A DNA stretch of 64,000 nucleotides from Fimbriimonadales bacterium (GTDB lineage Bacteria > Armatimonadota > Fimbriimonadia > Fimbriimonadales > GBS-DC), in contig AP024673.1 of NCBI GenBank assembly GCA_025998675.1, positions 1,267,221-1,331,220 on the forward strand, given 5' to 3'. The notes under the pieces were generated by a model. The model saw only the letters and a program-made list of their open reading frames with translations, made no database searches and was not told where the DNA came from. Numbering within the stretch: position 1 is the first letter of the stretch; each line of letters begins with the position of its first letter. This document shows, one piece after another, positions 1 to 7,550 of the stretch. The position numbers and the translations under genes were made by a program.

Positions 1-170
1 TGCGCGGTCTCTTCGGCGGGGGTCTCCTGTGGGCTGAGCGGCAGGCTCTTGTCGTACCCGAAAATCAGGTCAGCGTCGTAGCGGGGGGCTTGTTGAGTCT
101 GGCTGCAGCCTGAGAGCATCAGCCCCAGCGCCAGCCCCAGAACAGCCGACATACGCCTGTGTATTCGCAT
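1..170 (-). CDS. Lipoprotein, partial (C-terminus outside window)
   Basis: An open frame runs from an ATG at 168-170 to the window edge without a stop, giving 56 residues. The N-terminus has basic residues, a hydrophobic stretch and a clean lipobox (Leu-Ser-Gly-Cys at about residues 19-22), so the product should be a lipid-anchored envelope protein. The visible mature part is hydrophilic and carries no domain I recognise. A second in-frame ATG lies six codons in. A TATCTT box on the minus strand (178-183) ends 7 bases before the start, which suggests a leaderless message. The gene is divergent from the coiled-coil gene at 212. Confidence 0.75.
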   Translation of the reverse strand, partial: MRIHRRMSAVLGLALGLMLSGCSQTQQAPRYDADLIFGYDKSLPLSPQETPAEETA

Positions 171-211
171 ACAAGTTAAGATACCCCAGCTCTGGTATAA
201 TTCCATCAGGT

Positions 212-1174
212 ATGACGCTCACGCGCGAGGACATTCTGGATGCTGTACGCATGCTGCAGGGGGATGAAGACCTGCTGGTAGAGACGATGCGCGCCCTGCT
301 GGATGAGCGGGTGATGCGCATCCTGCTCACACGCGCGCCCGAAGTGTACGAGGCGTTTCGGCGCTTTGTGCTGACGGAGGAGCTGCTGCAGCTGCCTGCC
401 GAGTTCCGCGAGTTTCGTGAACAGGTCGAAACTCGCTTCGATCGGCTGGAGACCGAACTGAGGGAGTTCAAGCAGGAAGCTCGCGAACGATTCGATCGCC
501 TCGAGCGCGGTCAAGAGGAGTTGCGCGCGGGACAGGAAGAACTGCGCGCGGGACAGGAAGAACTGCGCGCGGGACAGGAAGAACTGCGCGCGGGACAGGA
601 AGAACTGCGCGAGCGGGTCGGCAGGCTGGAAGCAGGACAGGAAGAACTACGCGCGGGACAGGAAGAGTTGCGCGCAGGACAGCAAATCCTGATCCAGCGG
701 GTGGACAGTCTCGATGAGTGGCGGCGGGGCGAGATTGCGCGTCGTGAGGGCGCAGATTACCAGCGTGAGATTGTCCGCCGCGCCCGACGCATTCTGGGTC
801 CCGGACAGGGCGGCTCGCCAGAAGAGAGTCAGGCGGTCTCCGACCAGATTAGCGCTTGGCTCGAGGAAGCAGGGATTATGGAGGACGATGTGCCGCCACG
901 CAGTGACCCGCTGCGCGCGGACTTGGTCTGGTGGAAAGGGCGCAAGGTCGCAGTGGCGGAGATTTCCGTCAAGGTGAACGGCGACGATGTGGAGCGGGCG
1001 CGCCTGCGCGCCGATACGCTTCGACAAGCAGGGCTGGACGCAATCCCTGTGGTGATTGGCGCGGAGTGGGCGCACCCCGAAACGCCCGAACGCGCCCAGA
1101 AAGCGGGCGTCGAGTGGCGCGTGGGCAGGCAGGTCTCGCAGGGATTGCGCGAATTTCACGCCTACGCCCCCTGA
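212..1174 (+). CDS. Coiled-coil protein with C-terminal PD-(D/E)XK-like nuclease fold
   Basis: The 320-residue protein has a helical N-terminus (residues 1-95), then near-perfect GQEELRA heptads (residues 100-162), then a globular C-terminal domain. That domain contains Asp-Leu-Val...Ala-Glu-Ile-Ser-Val-Lys (about residues 237-253), a D...ExxxK arrangement typical of PD-(D/E)XK nucleases and similar to DUF3782-type proteins common in thermophiles and cyanobacteria. Nuclease activity is inferred, not shown. A TATAAT box at 196-201 ends 10 bases before the ATG and there is no Shine-Dalgarno, so translation is probably leaderless. Confidence 0.8.
   Translation: MTLTREDILDAVRMLQGDEDLLVETMRALLDERVMRILLTRAPEVYEAFRRFVLTEELLQLPAEFREFREQVETRFDRLETELREFKQEARERFDRLERGQEELRAGQEELRAGQEELRAGQEELRAGQEELRERVGRLEAGQEELRAGQEELRAGQQILIQRVDSLDEWRRGEIARREGADYQREIVRRARRILGPGQGGSPEESQAVSDQISAWLEEAGIMEDDVPPRSDPLRADLVWWKGRKVAVAEISVKVNGDDVERARLRADTLRQAGLDAIPVVIGAEWAHPETPERAQKAGVEWRVGRQVSQGLREFHAYAP
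509..697 (+). repeat. 21-bp in-frame tandem repeats encoding GQEELRA heptads
   Basis: There are nine consecutive 21-bp units in one frame. Seven encode GQEELRA or GQEELRE, one is a diverged RVGRLEA and the last is GQQILIQ. Units 530-592 are identical at DNA level, which indicates recent slippage or unequal recombination. The heptads should form one continuous coiled coil whose length can vary by whole heptads. Confidence 0.9.
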
Positions 1175-1200
1175 CGCCCCAGCAGGTACAATTCCCCTGA

Positions 1201-2274
1201 ATGTCTGTGAACGAAACGCAAACCGTTCTGGTGGGGCAGTCGCGTGCGCAGCTGCGGGAATGGGCGGCGACAACCCTCGGCGAGCCTGCCTATCGGGGCG
1301 CGCAACTGGCGAAATGGATCTACGAGAAGGCGGCGGCAGACTTCGACGCGATGACCGATCTGCCCGCTGCCATGCGCACACGCCTGCGCGAAGTCGCCCG
1401 CGTGACGCCGAACACGCTCAGCGCGACTCAGCGCTCCAGAGACGGCGCCATCAAATGCCTGCTGCGCCTTGCCGACGGCAACGAGGTGGAATGCGTGCTG
1501 CTGCCCTACGAGGAGCGTGTGTCGGTATGCCTCTCGACGCAGGTGGGCTGCGCGATGGGCTGTCGTTTCTGCGCGACGGCGCAGGGCGGCTACACGCGCA
1601 ACCTCACCGCAGGCGAGATTATCGACCAGCTGCTGCATCTGCAACGGCTCAGCGAGCGACGCATCACGCATGTGGCGCTGATGGGCATGGGCGAGCCGCT
1701 GCTGAACCTCGAGAACGCCCTCGATGCGCTGCGCCTGATGCACGACGAAATCGGGATTGGCTATCGGCGGATGACGATCTCCACCGTCGGAATCGTGCCC
1801 AAAATCTACGCGCTGGCGGAACGCAATCTGCCCATCACGCTGGCGGTCTCGCTGCACGCGCCCGACAACGAGACCCGCGCGCAGATTATGCCCGTGAACC
1901 GCAAGTGGGGCGTCGATACGCTGATTCAGGCGGCGCGCGACTATTTCGAAACGACCCGACGACGAATCACCTTCGAGTACCTGCTGCTGCGCGGCGTGAA
2001 CGATACGCCCGAACACGCGCACCAGCTCGCCAGCAAACTACGCGGTGTACCCTGCCTGGTGAACCTGATCCCGTTCAACTATGTGCCCACGCCCGACGGG
2101 TTCCAGCGCCCCGAAGCGGAGCGCGTGCGCCGATTCCGCGCGATTCTCGACGCGGCGGGCATCGAGACCACCCAGCGCGTGGAGCGCGGGCACGACATCG
2201 ACGCCGCCTGCGGACAACTGCGCGGCAAGCACCTGGGCAAGCCAATCCCCCTGCTCACCCACGCGAAGGGATGA
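1201..2274 (+). CDS. rlmN: 23S rRNA (adenine-2503-C2)-methyltransferase RlmN
   Basis: This radical-SAM methyltransferase installs C2-methyladenosine at A2503 of 23S rRNA (and on some tRNAs). The 357-residue protein has the CxxxCxxC cluster motif (Cys117, 121, 124), Cys110 upstream of it, and the C-terminal methyl-accepting cysteine in the Ala-Ala-Cys-Gly-Gln-Leu motif near residue 341. Length is normal for the family. A TACAAT box (1187-1192) ends 8 bases before the ATG, suggesting a leaderless message. Its stop overlaps the next start (ATGA), so the two genes are translationally coupled. Confidence 0.96.
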   Translation: MSVNETQTVLVGQSRAQLREWAATTLGEPAYRGAQLAKWIYEKAAADFDAMTDLPAAMRTRLREVARVTPNTLSATQRSRDGAIKCLLRLADGNEVECVLLPYEERVSVCLSTQVGCAMGCRFCATAQGGYTRNLTAGEIIDQLLHLQRLSERRITHVALMGMGEPLLNLENALDALRLMHDEIGIGYRRMTISTVGIVPKIYALAERNLPITLAVSLHAPDNETRAQIMPVNRKWGVDTLIQAARDYFETTRRRITFEYLLLRGVNDTPEHAHQLASKLRGVPCLVNLIPFNYVPTPDGFQRPEAERVRRFRAILDAAGIETTQRVERGHDIDAACGQLRGKHLGKPIPLLTHAKG

Positions 2275-2885
2275 AACATTCGACGCCCTGTGGAGTGCGG
2301 AAGCGGAGCTTCCGCAATACGCTGAAGCTTCGCTTCCGCACTCCAAAAGGCATATGGATCTGGGTTGCGCTGGCTGCGCTGCTGCACGCAGGTTGCCAGC
2401 CTGCAGGCGAGTCTGCCTCGTCGCCATCGGAGCCGCCCGCGCCGCCGCAGGAAGGCGCGTCCATCGACCTGCCCGACGCGACCTACGAGATGGTGAAGCC
2501 AACCCTGGAACAGCAGGACGAGGAAGGGCGCACGCTCTGGAAGCTGCAGGCGCAGGCGTTGCGCGCCGAGTCGGGCGATTCGGGCGCACAGGGCGCGCTC
2601 ACACAGGTGCGCGGCTGGCTCTACCGCGACGGCAAGCCCGTGCTGGAGTTCACCGCGCCCTACGCACGCGCCAACTCCGAGACGCGCGAGGTAGAAGCAT
2701 GGGGCGGCGTGGTCGCGCACTCTAAAACAAACAAGGCGCGCCTCACCGCGGGGCGTATCGTGTGGCAGTCGAGGCGCGACCGGGTGCGCGCCCAGGAGGG
2801 CGTGATTCTCCAGTGGGGCGCGTTCGAACTGCGCGACCGCGCCCTCACCGTCGACACCGCCTTAGAGAAGGCGTGGAACGACTAA
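2271..2885 (+). CDS. LptC-like lipoprotein with repeat-derived N-terminus
   Basis: The 204-residue product starts at an ATG overlapping the rlmN stop by 4 bases. Residues from about 8 to 25 are encoded by a copy of palindromic core C, rich in Arg and Lys. They are followed by a hydrophobic stretch ending in a lipobox-like Leu-His-Ala-Gly-Cys and a proline-rich linker. The rest resembles LptC/YrbK beta-jellyroll proteins that carry LPS across the periplasm, or the OstA/LptA superfamily. I see no in-frame ATG between the repeat and the signal peptide, so the repeat appears to be translated (an in-frame GTG lies inside it). The 3' end overlaps convergent tenA by 4 bases. Confidence 0.75.
   Translation: MKHSTPCGVRKRSFRNTLKLRFRTPKGIWIWVALAALLHAGCQPAGESASSPSEPPAPPQEGASIDLPDATYEMVKPTLEQQDEEGRTLWKLQAQALRAESGDSGAQGALTQVRGWLYRDGKPVLEFTAPYARANSETREVEAWGGVVAHSKTNKARLTAGRIVWQSRRDRVRAQEGVILQWGAFELRDRALTVDTALEKAWND
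2291..2345 (+). repeat. Palindromic core C element inside a coding region
   Basis: The sequence runs from TGGAGTGCGGAAGC to GCACTCCA, with two inner palindromes. It matches the cores of the elements at 17328, 25630, 30904 and 37180. Here no family A or B ends are visible around it, and the downstream gene reads straight through. Confidence 0.85.
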
Positions 2886-3544
2886 ACCGCCCAAGCCTCC
2901 TGTCGATAGCCCATGTCCCAGAACATCCACTCATAGCGGCTGGTCATCACGAAATGTTCGCGCATGGCGTCGCGCTGGGCGTCCGTGAGCGATTCGGCAA
3001 CGGCGTCGGTCATCGCCAGCACCTCGCGCACCACACCCCCGAACTCCTCGGAAGCGTAGGTGTCAATCCAGCGCTGATAGAGTGGGTTGGGCGACCCGTG
3101 CGCTTCTAACGCCTTGCCGACCTCCCAGTAAATCCAGTAGCAGGGCAGAATCGCGCCCAGCGCCTCATGGAATGGGCGCGCATAACAGACCGCCAGCAGG
3201 TAATGCGTGTACGCGACGCAGGTGGGCGCCATCGGCGTAGCGTAGACCTGCGCTGGCGTCAGTCCGAACTCCTTGAAAAAGCCCTCGTGCAGCGAACGCT
3301 CCACCAGAATCGCCGTCTTCGCATGCTCGTTGAAAGTCACCAGCCAGTCGTCGTGGGGGGCTTTGGCGGCGGCGAGGCTCAGGCACTGCGCATAATACCG
3401 CAGGTAATGCGCATCCTGCACCACATAGAACTGGAACGCCTCGCGCGATAAACTGCCGTCGGTAAGCCCAGTCAGAAACGGGTGCTTCAGAATCGCGGCG
3501 TAAATCGGCTCGATAGACCGCCAGAGCTGCTCCGTATAGCGCAT
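2882..3544 (-). CDS. tenA: Thiaminase II / aminopyrimidine aminohydrolase TenA
   Basis: TenA hydrolyses aminopyrimidine degradation products of thiamin for salvage. The 220-residue protein has the usual length and keeps the catalytic set at the same positions as the Bacillus enzyme: Asp44 (QDAHYL), Cys135 (LPCYW) and Glu205 (SRYEW). No thiamin riboswitch is visible upstream. A TAGAAT box (3551-3556 on the minus strand) ends 6 bases before the ATG, so the message is probably leaderless. No other thiamin genes are in the window. Confidence 0.95.
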   Translation of the reverse strand: MRYTEQLWRSIEPIYAAILKHPFLTGLTDGSLSREAFQFYVVQDAHYLRYYAQCLSLAAAKAPHDDWLVTFNEHAKTAILVERSLHEGFFKEFGLTPAQVYATPMAPTCVAYTHYLLAVCYARPFHEALGAILPCYWIYWEVGKALEAHGSPNPLYQRWIDTYASEEFGGVVREVLAMTDAVAESLTDAQRDAMREHFVMTSRYEWMFWDMGYRQEAWAV

Positions 3545-3643
3545 AACGCAATTCTACCCCCGAAAACTGGCGCGATTGACAGGATGGGAGAGCGTACCGT
3601 GTGGAAAACCCTGCATGGGCGAACTGCGCCCACAGGGGCTATC

Positions 3644-4006
3644 ATGAGACAAAACCCACGCGAACGGGGATTTACGCTGGTGGAGATTATGGTTGTGATC
3701 CTGATTGTCGGGATCCTGGTCTCGCTGGCGCTGCCGAGTTGGATGAACGCCCGCGCGCGCGCCCAGACTCGCATCTGCGTAGCGAACCTGCGCCAGATTC
3801 ACCAGGCGAAAGAGATGTACGCGCTGGCGACCCGCGCCCAGACGGGCGATACCGTCGCGATGACCGATCTTGTGCCGCAGTACCTGGATAAGGAGCCGTT
3901 TTGCCCTGCAGGAGGGGGCGTAGCGTACACAGTGAACGCCATCGGGACGCCGCCCCAGTGCCCCAGTGGAATCCCGTCGCACCGATTCGACTGGACAGGA
4001 GACTAA
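3644..4006 (+). CDS. Type IV pilin / pseudopilin-like protein
   Basis: The 120-residue product starts at the ATG giving a short basic leader, then Gly^Phe-Thr-Leu-Val-Glu and a hydrophobic helix, the classic type III (prepilin peptidase) signal. Glu5 of the mature protein is present. The rest resembles small major or minor pilins, with a C-terminal cysteine pair. AGGGG precedes the start by about 6 bases. First gene of a four-gene prepilin cluster, 3 bases before the next gene. Confidence 0.9.
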   Translation: MRQNPRERGFTLVEIMVVILIVGILVSLALPSWMNARARAQTRICVANLRQIHQAKEMYALATRAQTGDTVAMTDLVPQYLDKEPFCPAGGGVAYTVNAIGTPPQCPSGIPSHRFDWTGD

Positions 4007-4009
4007 CCC

Positions 4010-4492
4010 ATGCGTACACGAAGAGGCTCTGCGCTTACGGAGATTCTGGTGGCAGTGTTCATCGTGACGCTGCTCGTACTGAGCATCGCCGCGATTTCGC
4101 CGATGAGCACGCGCATGCAACGCCGCGCCCAGCAGTTCACCTTCGCCACGAATGTCGCACAGACCGCGCTGGAGCGTGTGCGCACGATGGACTTTCTGCA
4201 GATTACCGCAAACGGGCTGATTAACGCAGGACTGGGGCAGACGATTGAGCTAAACGAGACAAACCAGTTCCGCGTGCGCTTCACCAGTTTGCAGACGCCC
4301 GGAGGCGGCGCGCTGAACTTCACGAACGAATTGCGCAACGGCTTCGGCACAATTGAAGTTGTGAACTTGACCACAAGCAACAACATCTCTATCGGTTTGA
4401 AAACGATTATCGTCACGGTGCGTTGGCAGGAGCCGCGCACGAATAACTGGCAACAGGTGCAACTGGCGACCACCGTCGCCAGCTTGAAGTAA
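4010..4492 (+). CDS. Prepilin-like protein (PilV/GspI type)
   Basis: The 160-residue protein has a short basic leader, a Gly-Ser-Ala-Leu-Thr-Glu cleavage region and a hydrophobic N-terminal helix. The mature +1 is probably Ser rather than Phe, common in minor pilins. The globular part has no recognised motif. AGGAG lies 8 bases before the ATG. Position in the cluster suggests a minor pilin that primes pilus assembly. Confidence 0.85.
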   Translation: MRTRRGSALTEILVAVFIVTLLVLSIAAISPMSTRMQRRAQQFTFATNVAQTALERVRTMDFLQITANGLINAGLGQTIELNETNQFRVRFTSLQTPGGGALNFTNELRNGFGTIEVVNLTTSNNISIGLKTIIVTVRWQEPRTNNWQQVQLATTVASLK

Positions 4493-4580
4493 ACGCCGCG
4501 CGCAAGCGTCGGCGCACGGAGTCATACCGCGCTCCTGCATGGGGAGGCTTGCAGGCGGCGCCGTTTCGGGGAGGATAGAA

Positions 4581-5141
4581 ATGCTCAGGGGTAGGATACG
4601 CCGCATCCGCGGCTCGATGATGCTGGAAGTCGTGATGGCAAGCGCGCTCTCAGTAATCGTGCTTGCCCTGCTGGTGAGCGCGCAACTGCAGGTGCTGCGC
4701 AACTATCAGCGCACGATTAATCACAACACAGGCAACCGCACGACTTACAACGCACTGCGCGAGATTCGTGAAATTGCCCAGCAGGCGGTCTCGGTCTCGG
4801 TCAGCGGCAACACGGCGACCATTCTCCTGCCGCGGCGCGACGCCAGCGGGCGGTTTCTCACGCCGATTCAGCCCGATACGGCGAATCCCGTCGTCGTGCA
4901 GGTCAATTTCACGACGGGGCGACTCCTCCTGACACAGAATGGGCAAACGCGCACCCTGCTGACCAACCTTGTGAACACCACACCGCAGGGGACGACCTAT
5001 ACGCCCTTCGCTGCACAGACGCTGGCGCCAGGGGTAGCGGCGTTCCATATTCGGCTCAGCGTGCGCGAAGGTCAGGACGCACACACCCAGCGATTCTGGT
5101 ACGAAGAGACGATTGTGTTGCGCAACGCCACACAAAACTGA
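4581..5141 (+). CDS. Prepilin-like protein (PilW/GspJ type)
   Basis: The start chosen is the ATG after a strong GGGGAGGATAGAA, giving 186 residues; an upstream in-frame ATG at 4539 lacks this site. A basic leader precedes Gly-Ser-Met-Met-Leu-Glu and a hydrophobic helix, fitting prepilin peptidase processing. The body is beta-rich and typical in length for PilW-like minor pilins. It lies 9 bases upstream of the next gene. Confidence 0.85.
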   Translation: MLRGRIRRIRGSMMLEVVMASALSVIVLALLVSAQLQVLRNYQRTINHNTGNRTTYNALREIREIAQQAVSVSVSGNTATILLPRRDASGRFLTPIQPDTANPVVVQVNFTTGRLLLTQNGQTRTLLTNLVNTTPQGTTYTPFAAQTLAPGVAAFHIRLSVREGQDAHTQRFWYEETIVLRNATQN

Positions 5142-5150
5142 GGGGAGGTG

Positions 5151-7031
5151 ATGGAATTGAAACCGATTCGAACGCGCCGCACACGCGGCAGCACGATGGT
5201 CACGACACTGATTATGGGCGGTCTGGCAACGATTACGGGCGTCGCCTATCTGGACATCGCGACGCAGGACATGCGCACTGCCGCCGCACGCCTGCGCGAA
5301 GTGAGCGCGCAGAATCTGGCAGAGGGCGGACTGCAGGCAATCATGCAGGATTTGTGGCGGCAGTTCAAGATTGCGCAACGATTCGACTCGCTTCAAAGCG
5401 CCCTGACGGGCGCCAGCCCGACCAGCCCACGCTGGGTGCGCACAGGGGTGTTTGCGGGCGTGGGCAACTATACGGCGTCGGTCATTGGCTTTGAGCAACC
5501 CGACAGTTTCACCCGCCGCATCACGGTACGCTCCGTCGGCTGGGTCGACCGCAACAACAACGGGCAGTTAGACGCCAACGAGCCCCGACAGGTGATCGAC
5601 CAGACCTTCACGCTCGCGCTCACGCGCTCTGCAGTGTTCGACTACGCCTACTTCGTGAACAACTACGGCTGGATGTACGGCTTCAGCAACGAGCAGCTGG
5701 TGATGAACGGCGACGCGCGCTCCAACGGCGACTTCGAGTTCCAGTATGGGTCGGGAGGACCGCCTGTGTTCAACGGCTCCATCGTTGCCTCTCCGAACGA
5801 GAAGCTCAGCCCCCGCGCCGAGGGGCGAATCATCCTGCCCGGCGGCAATCAGGCGCCGCGCCAGTGGGACTCGGCAACCTACGCCACGCGCCAGCTAACC
5901 GACCCGATGATGCGCCAGGTCTACAACAGCGCGATTCACGGCGCAATCGGCAGCAGCACCTTCAACCTCTGGCGCGACTACCTGTATAACCCGCAGGGGC
6001 AGATGATTGGCGGCGCGCCGTTTGGCGCAGTGCTGGCGGATGTGAACGGCACACGCCGATTCGATAGCCAGACGCTCGACAGCCGCCCCACCAGCGAGCT
6101 GGTGCTGCCCGACCTGAACGACCTGAACTACTACATCAACCTGTCGCGCAACTGGCGCAATCCGAAGGCGACCTACTCGGACGGGCTGCCCAACCCGAAC
6201 TACAACCAGCCCGCCTACATCGAGGTCTGGAACCCGCAGCAGAATCGCTATGTGCGCGTCGACACGAACGGCGTGATTAACGGCAGCATCGCGCTGATTG
6301 GCTATCAGGACAAGCCCATCCGCATTCACGGACCGATTACCGTCACGCAGGATGTGGTGATTCGGGGCTATGTGGAGGGTCAGGGCACGCTGTATGCGGG
6401 GCGGAATGTGCATATCGTAGGCGATATCGTCTACAAGAACCCGCCCGACTCGCGCGGCAATCTTCTCAACAGCGTGCTGGCGCTCAACGAGCGGCGCGAC
6501 GCGCTGGGGCTGGCGGCGCGCGGGAGCGTGATGATGGGCAACACCAAACGGTTCGGCGACCCGTACCCCCTGCGCTACATGACGCCCCCCTTCACGCGCG
6601 GACGCTACGACGAGAACGGCAACTGGATTCCGCCCTTCAACGCGCGCGAGATCGATAGCTCCGGGCGCATGCGCTACCAGTCGGCGTATGGCGATTCGGG
6701 ACAGAACGAAATCGAGCGACTCTCGCTGCAGATTGACATCAATCGCAACGGGACAATAGATACCGACGAGCGCGGCATCTCGCGCATCGACGCGGTGATG
6801 TTCACCAACTTTGTGGGCGGGGGGAACCTCGCAACCGACGGACGCGGCTTAACCGTCAACGGCGCGATTATCGCCAAAGACGAGGCGATGGTGCTTTACA
6901 GCCTGCCGCTGCGCTTCAATTACGACTGGCGTATCCGCGAGCGCAGTCTGGACGACCAGCCGCTGATTAATATCGAACTGCCGCGCGTGGCGAGCGTGCA
7001 ACGGCTCGCGTGGCAGAAAGTGCGCAACTGA
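5151..7031 (+). CDS. Large PilX-like pilus assembly protein
   Basis: About 626 residues, with a basic N-terminus, Arg-Gly-Ser-Thr and a hydrophobic segment, then a helix and a long extracellular beta-rich part, as in PilX-like or DUF4900-type proteins. Start choice is open. The sequence AGGGGAGGTGATGGAATTG places an extended anti-16S match over the ATG itself, so TTG at 5157 (8 bases after GGAGG) may be the true start; GTG at 5148 is also in frame. Probably the tip or anchor of the minor-pilin complex. Confidence 0.8.
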   Translation: MELKPIRTRRTRGSTMVTTLIMGGLATITGVAYLDIATQDMRTAAARLREVSAQNLAEGGLQAIMQDLWRQFKIAQRFDSLQSALTGASPTSPRWVRTGVFAGVGNYTASVIGFEQPDSFTRRITVRSVGWVDRNNNGQLDANEPRQVIDQTFTLALTRSAVFDYAYFVNNYGWMYGFSNEQLVMNGDARSNGDFEFQYGSGGPPVFNGSIVASPNEKLSPRAEGRIILPGGNQAPRQWDSATYATRQLTDPMMRQVYNSAIHGAIGSSTFNLWRDYLYNPQGQMIGGAPFGAVLADVNGTRRFDSQTLDSRPTSELVLPDLNDLNYYINLSRNWRNPKATYSDGLPNPNYNQPAYIEVWNPQQNRYVRVDTNGVINGSIALIGYQDKPIRIHGPITVTQDVVIRGYVEGQGTLYAGRNVHIVGDIVYKNPPDSRGNLLNSVLALNERRDALGLAARGSVMMGNTKRFGDPYPLRYMTPPFTRGRYDENGNWIPPFNAREIDSSGRMRYQSAYGDSGQNEIERLSLQIDINRNGTIDTDERGISRIDAVMFTNFVGGGNLATDGRGLTVNGAIIAKDEAMVLYSLPLRFNYDWRIRERSLDDQPLINIELPRVASVQRLAWQKVRN

Positions 7032-7048
7032 CGATGGGAGGGAAGACA

Positions 7049-7516
7049 ATGATGCGAACGACTCTGCTGATACTGCTATGCGCAGGCGCAATAATGCAAG
7101 GGTGGAGCATCGCGACTGAGGGGCGCAGTCCGAACGAGCGTCCCGACTGGTGGAAGCCCTACGAGAACGCGCCCGCGCTTGAGGTCAGTCCCGATGTGAT
7201 TGCGCCGAAGGGGCACATCCCCAGCGTTGCGGAAGAAGCGGTGACGCGCAACGCGCCTGCAGGGGTGCCCGAGACGCTGGTGGTGGGCAGCGACGGCGCG
7301 GCGCAGGGCGCCCAGGGACTGCCCGCTGCGATTGACGGCAACCAGGTGCTGCAGGAAGCCGCGCGCAACCCTGACGGCAAGCGTCCCATCTGGCGCGGGT
7401 TCGCGCTGTTTGGGGCGTTCCTGCTGCTGGGGGGCGGCGCGGTGTTTGGCGTCCTGCGCTGGCTGTCGAATCAGCTTCCTGAGCCGCCTAAACCCACGCG
7501 CCGACGGCGGTTTTGA
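7049..7516 (+). CDS. Small membrane protein of the pilin cluster, unknown function
   Basis: The 155-residue protein starts at ATG-ATG after GGGAGGG. It has an N-terminal signal peptide or anchor, a proline-rich periplasmic stretch, and a C-terminal membrane helix (about residues 120-143) followed by a very basic tail. I recognise no family. It follows the PilX-like gene by 17 bases and looks co-transcribed, so a role in pilus or secretion assembly is plausible but unproven. Confidence 0.7.
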   Translation: MMRTTLLILLCAGAIMQGWSIATEGRSPNERPDWWKPYENAPALEVSPDVIAPKGHIPSVAEEAVTRNAPAGVPETLVVGSDGAAQGAQGLPAAIDGNQVLQEAARNPDGKRPIWRGFALFGAFLLLGGGAVFGVLRWLSNQLPEPPKPTRRRRF

Positions 7517-7520
7517 ACAC

Positions 7521-7550
7521 AGGCGCGGCGCCAGCGTCGCCGCCGCGCCT
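7521..7550. terminator. Perfect 10-bp palindrome between convergent genes
   Basis: AGGCGCGGCG pairs with CGCCGCGCCT across a 10-base loop. It sits exactly between the + pilin cluster and the - baeRF gene. There is no long T-run, so it may be a weak bidirectional terminator or an RNA-stabilising hairpin. Confidence 0.5.

Noticed and set aside
1056-2270. Upstream extension of the LptC-like frame
   Set aside because: This part is a shadow of rlmN; only the portion from the ATG at 2271 has a signal peptide and domain.
3545-3643. Thiamin riboswitch or operon partner of tenA
   Set aside because: No THI-box-like conserved sequence is visible, and the promoter appears to be leaderless at the start codon.
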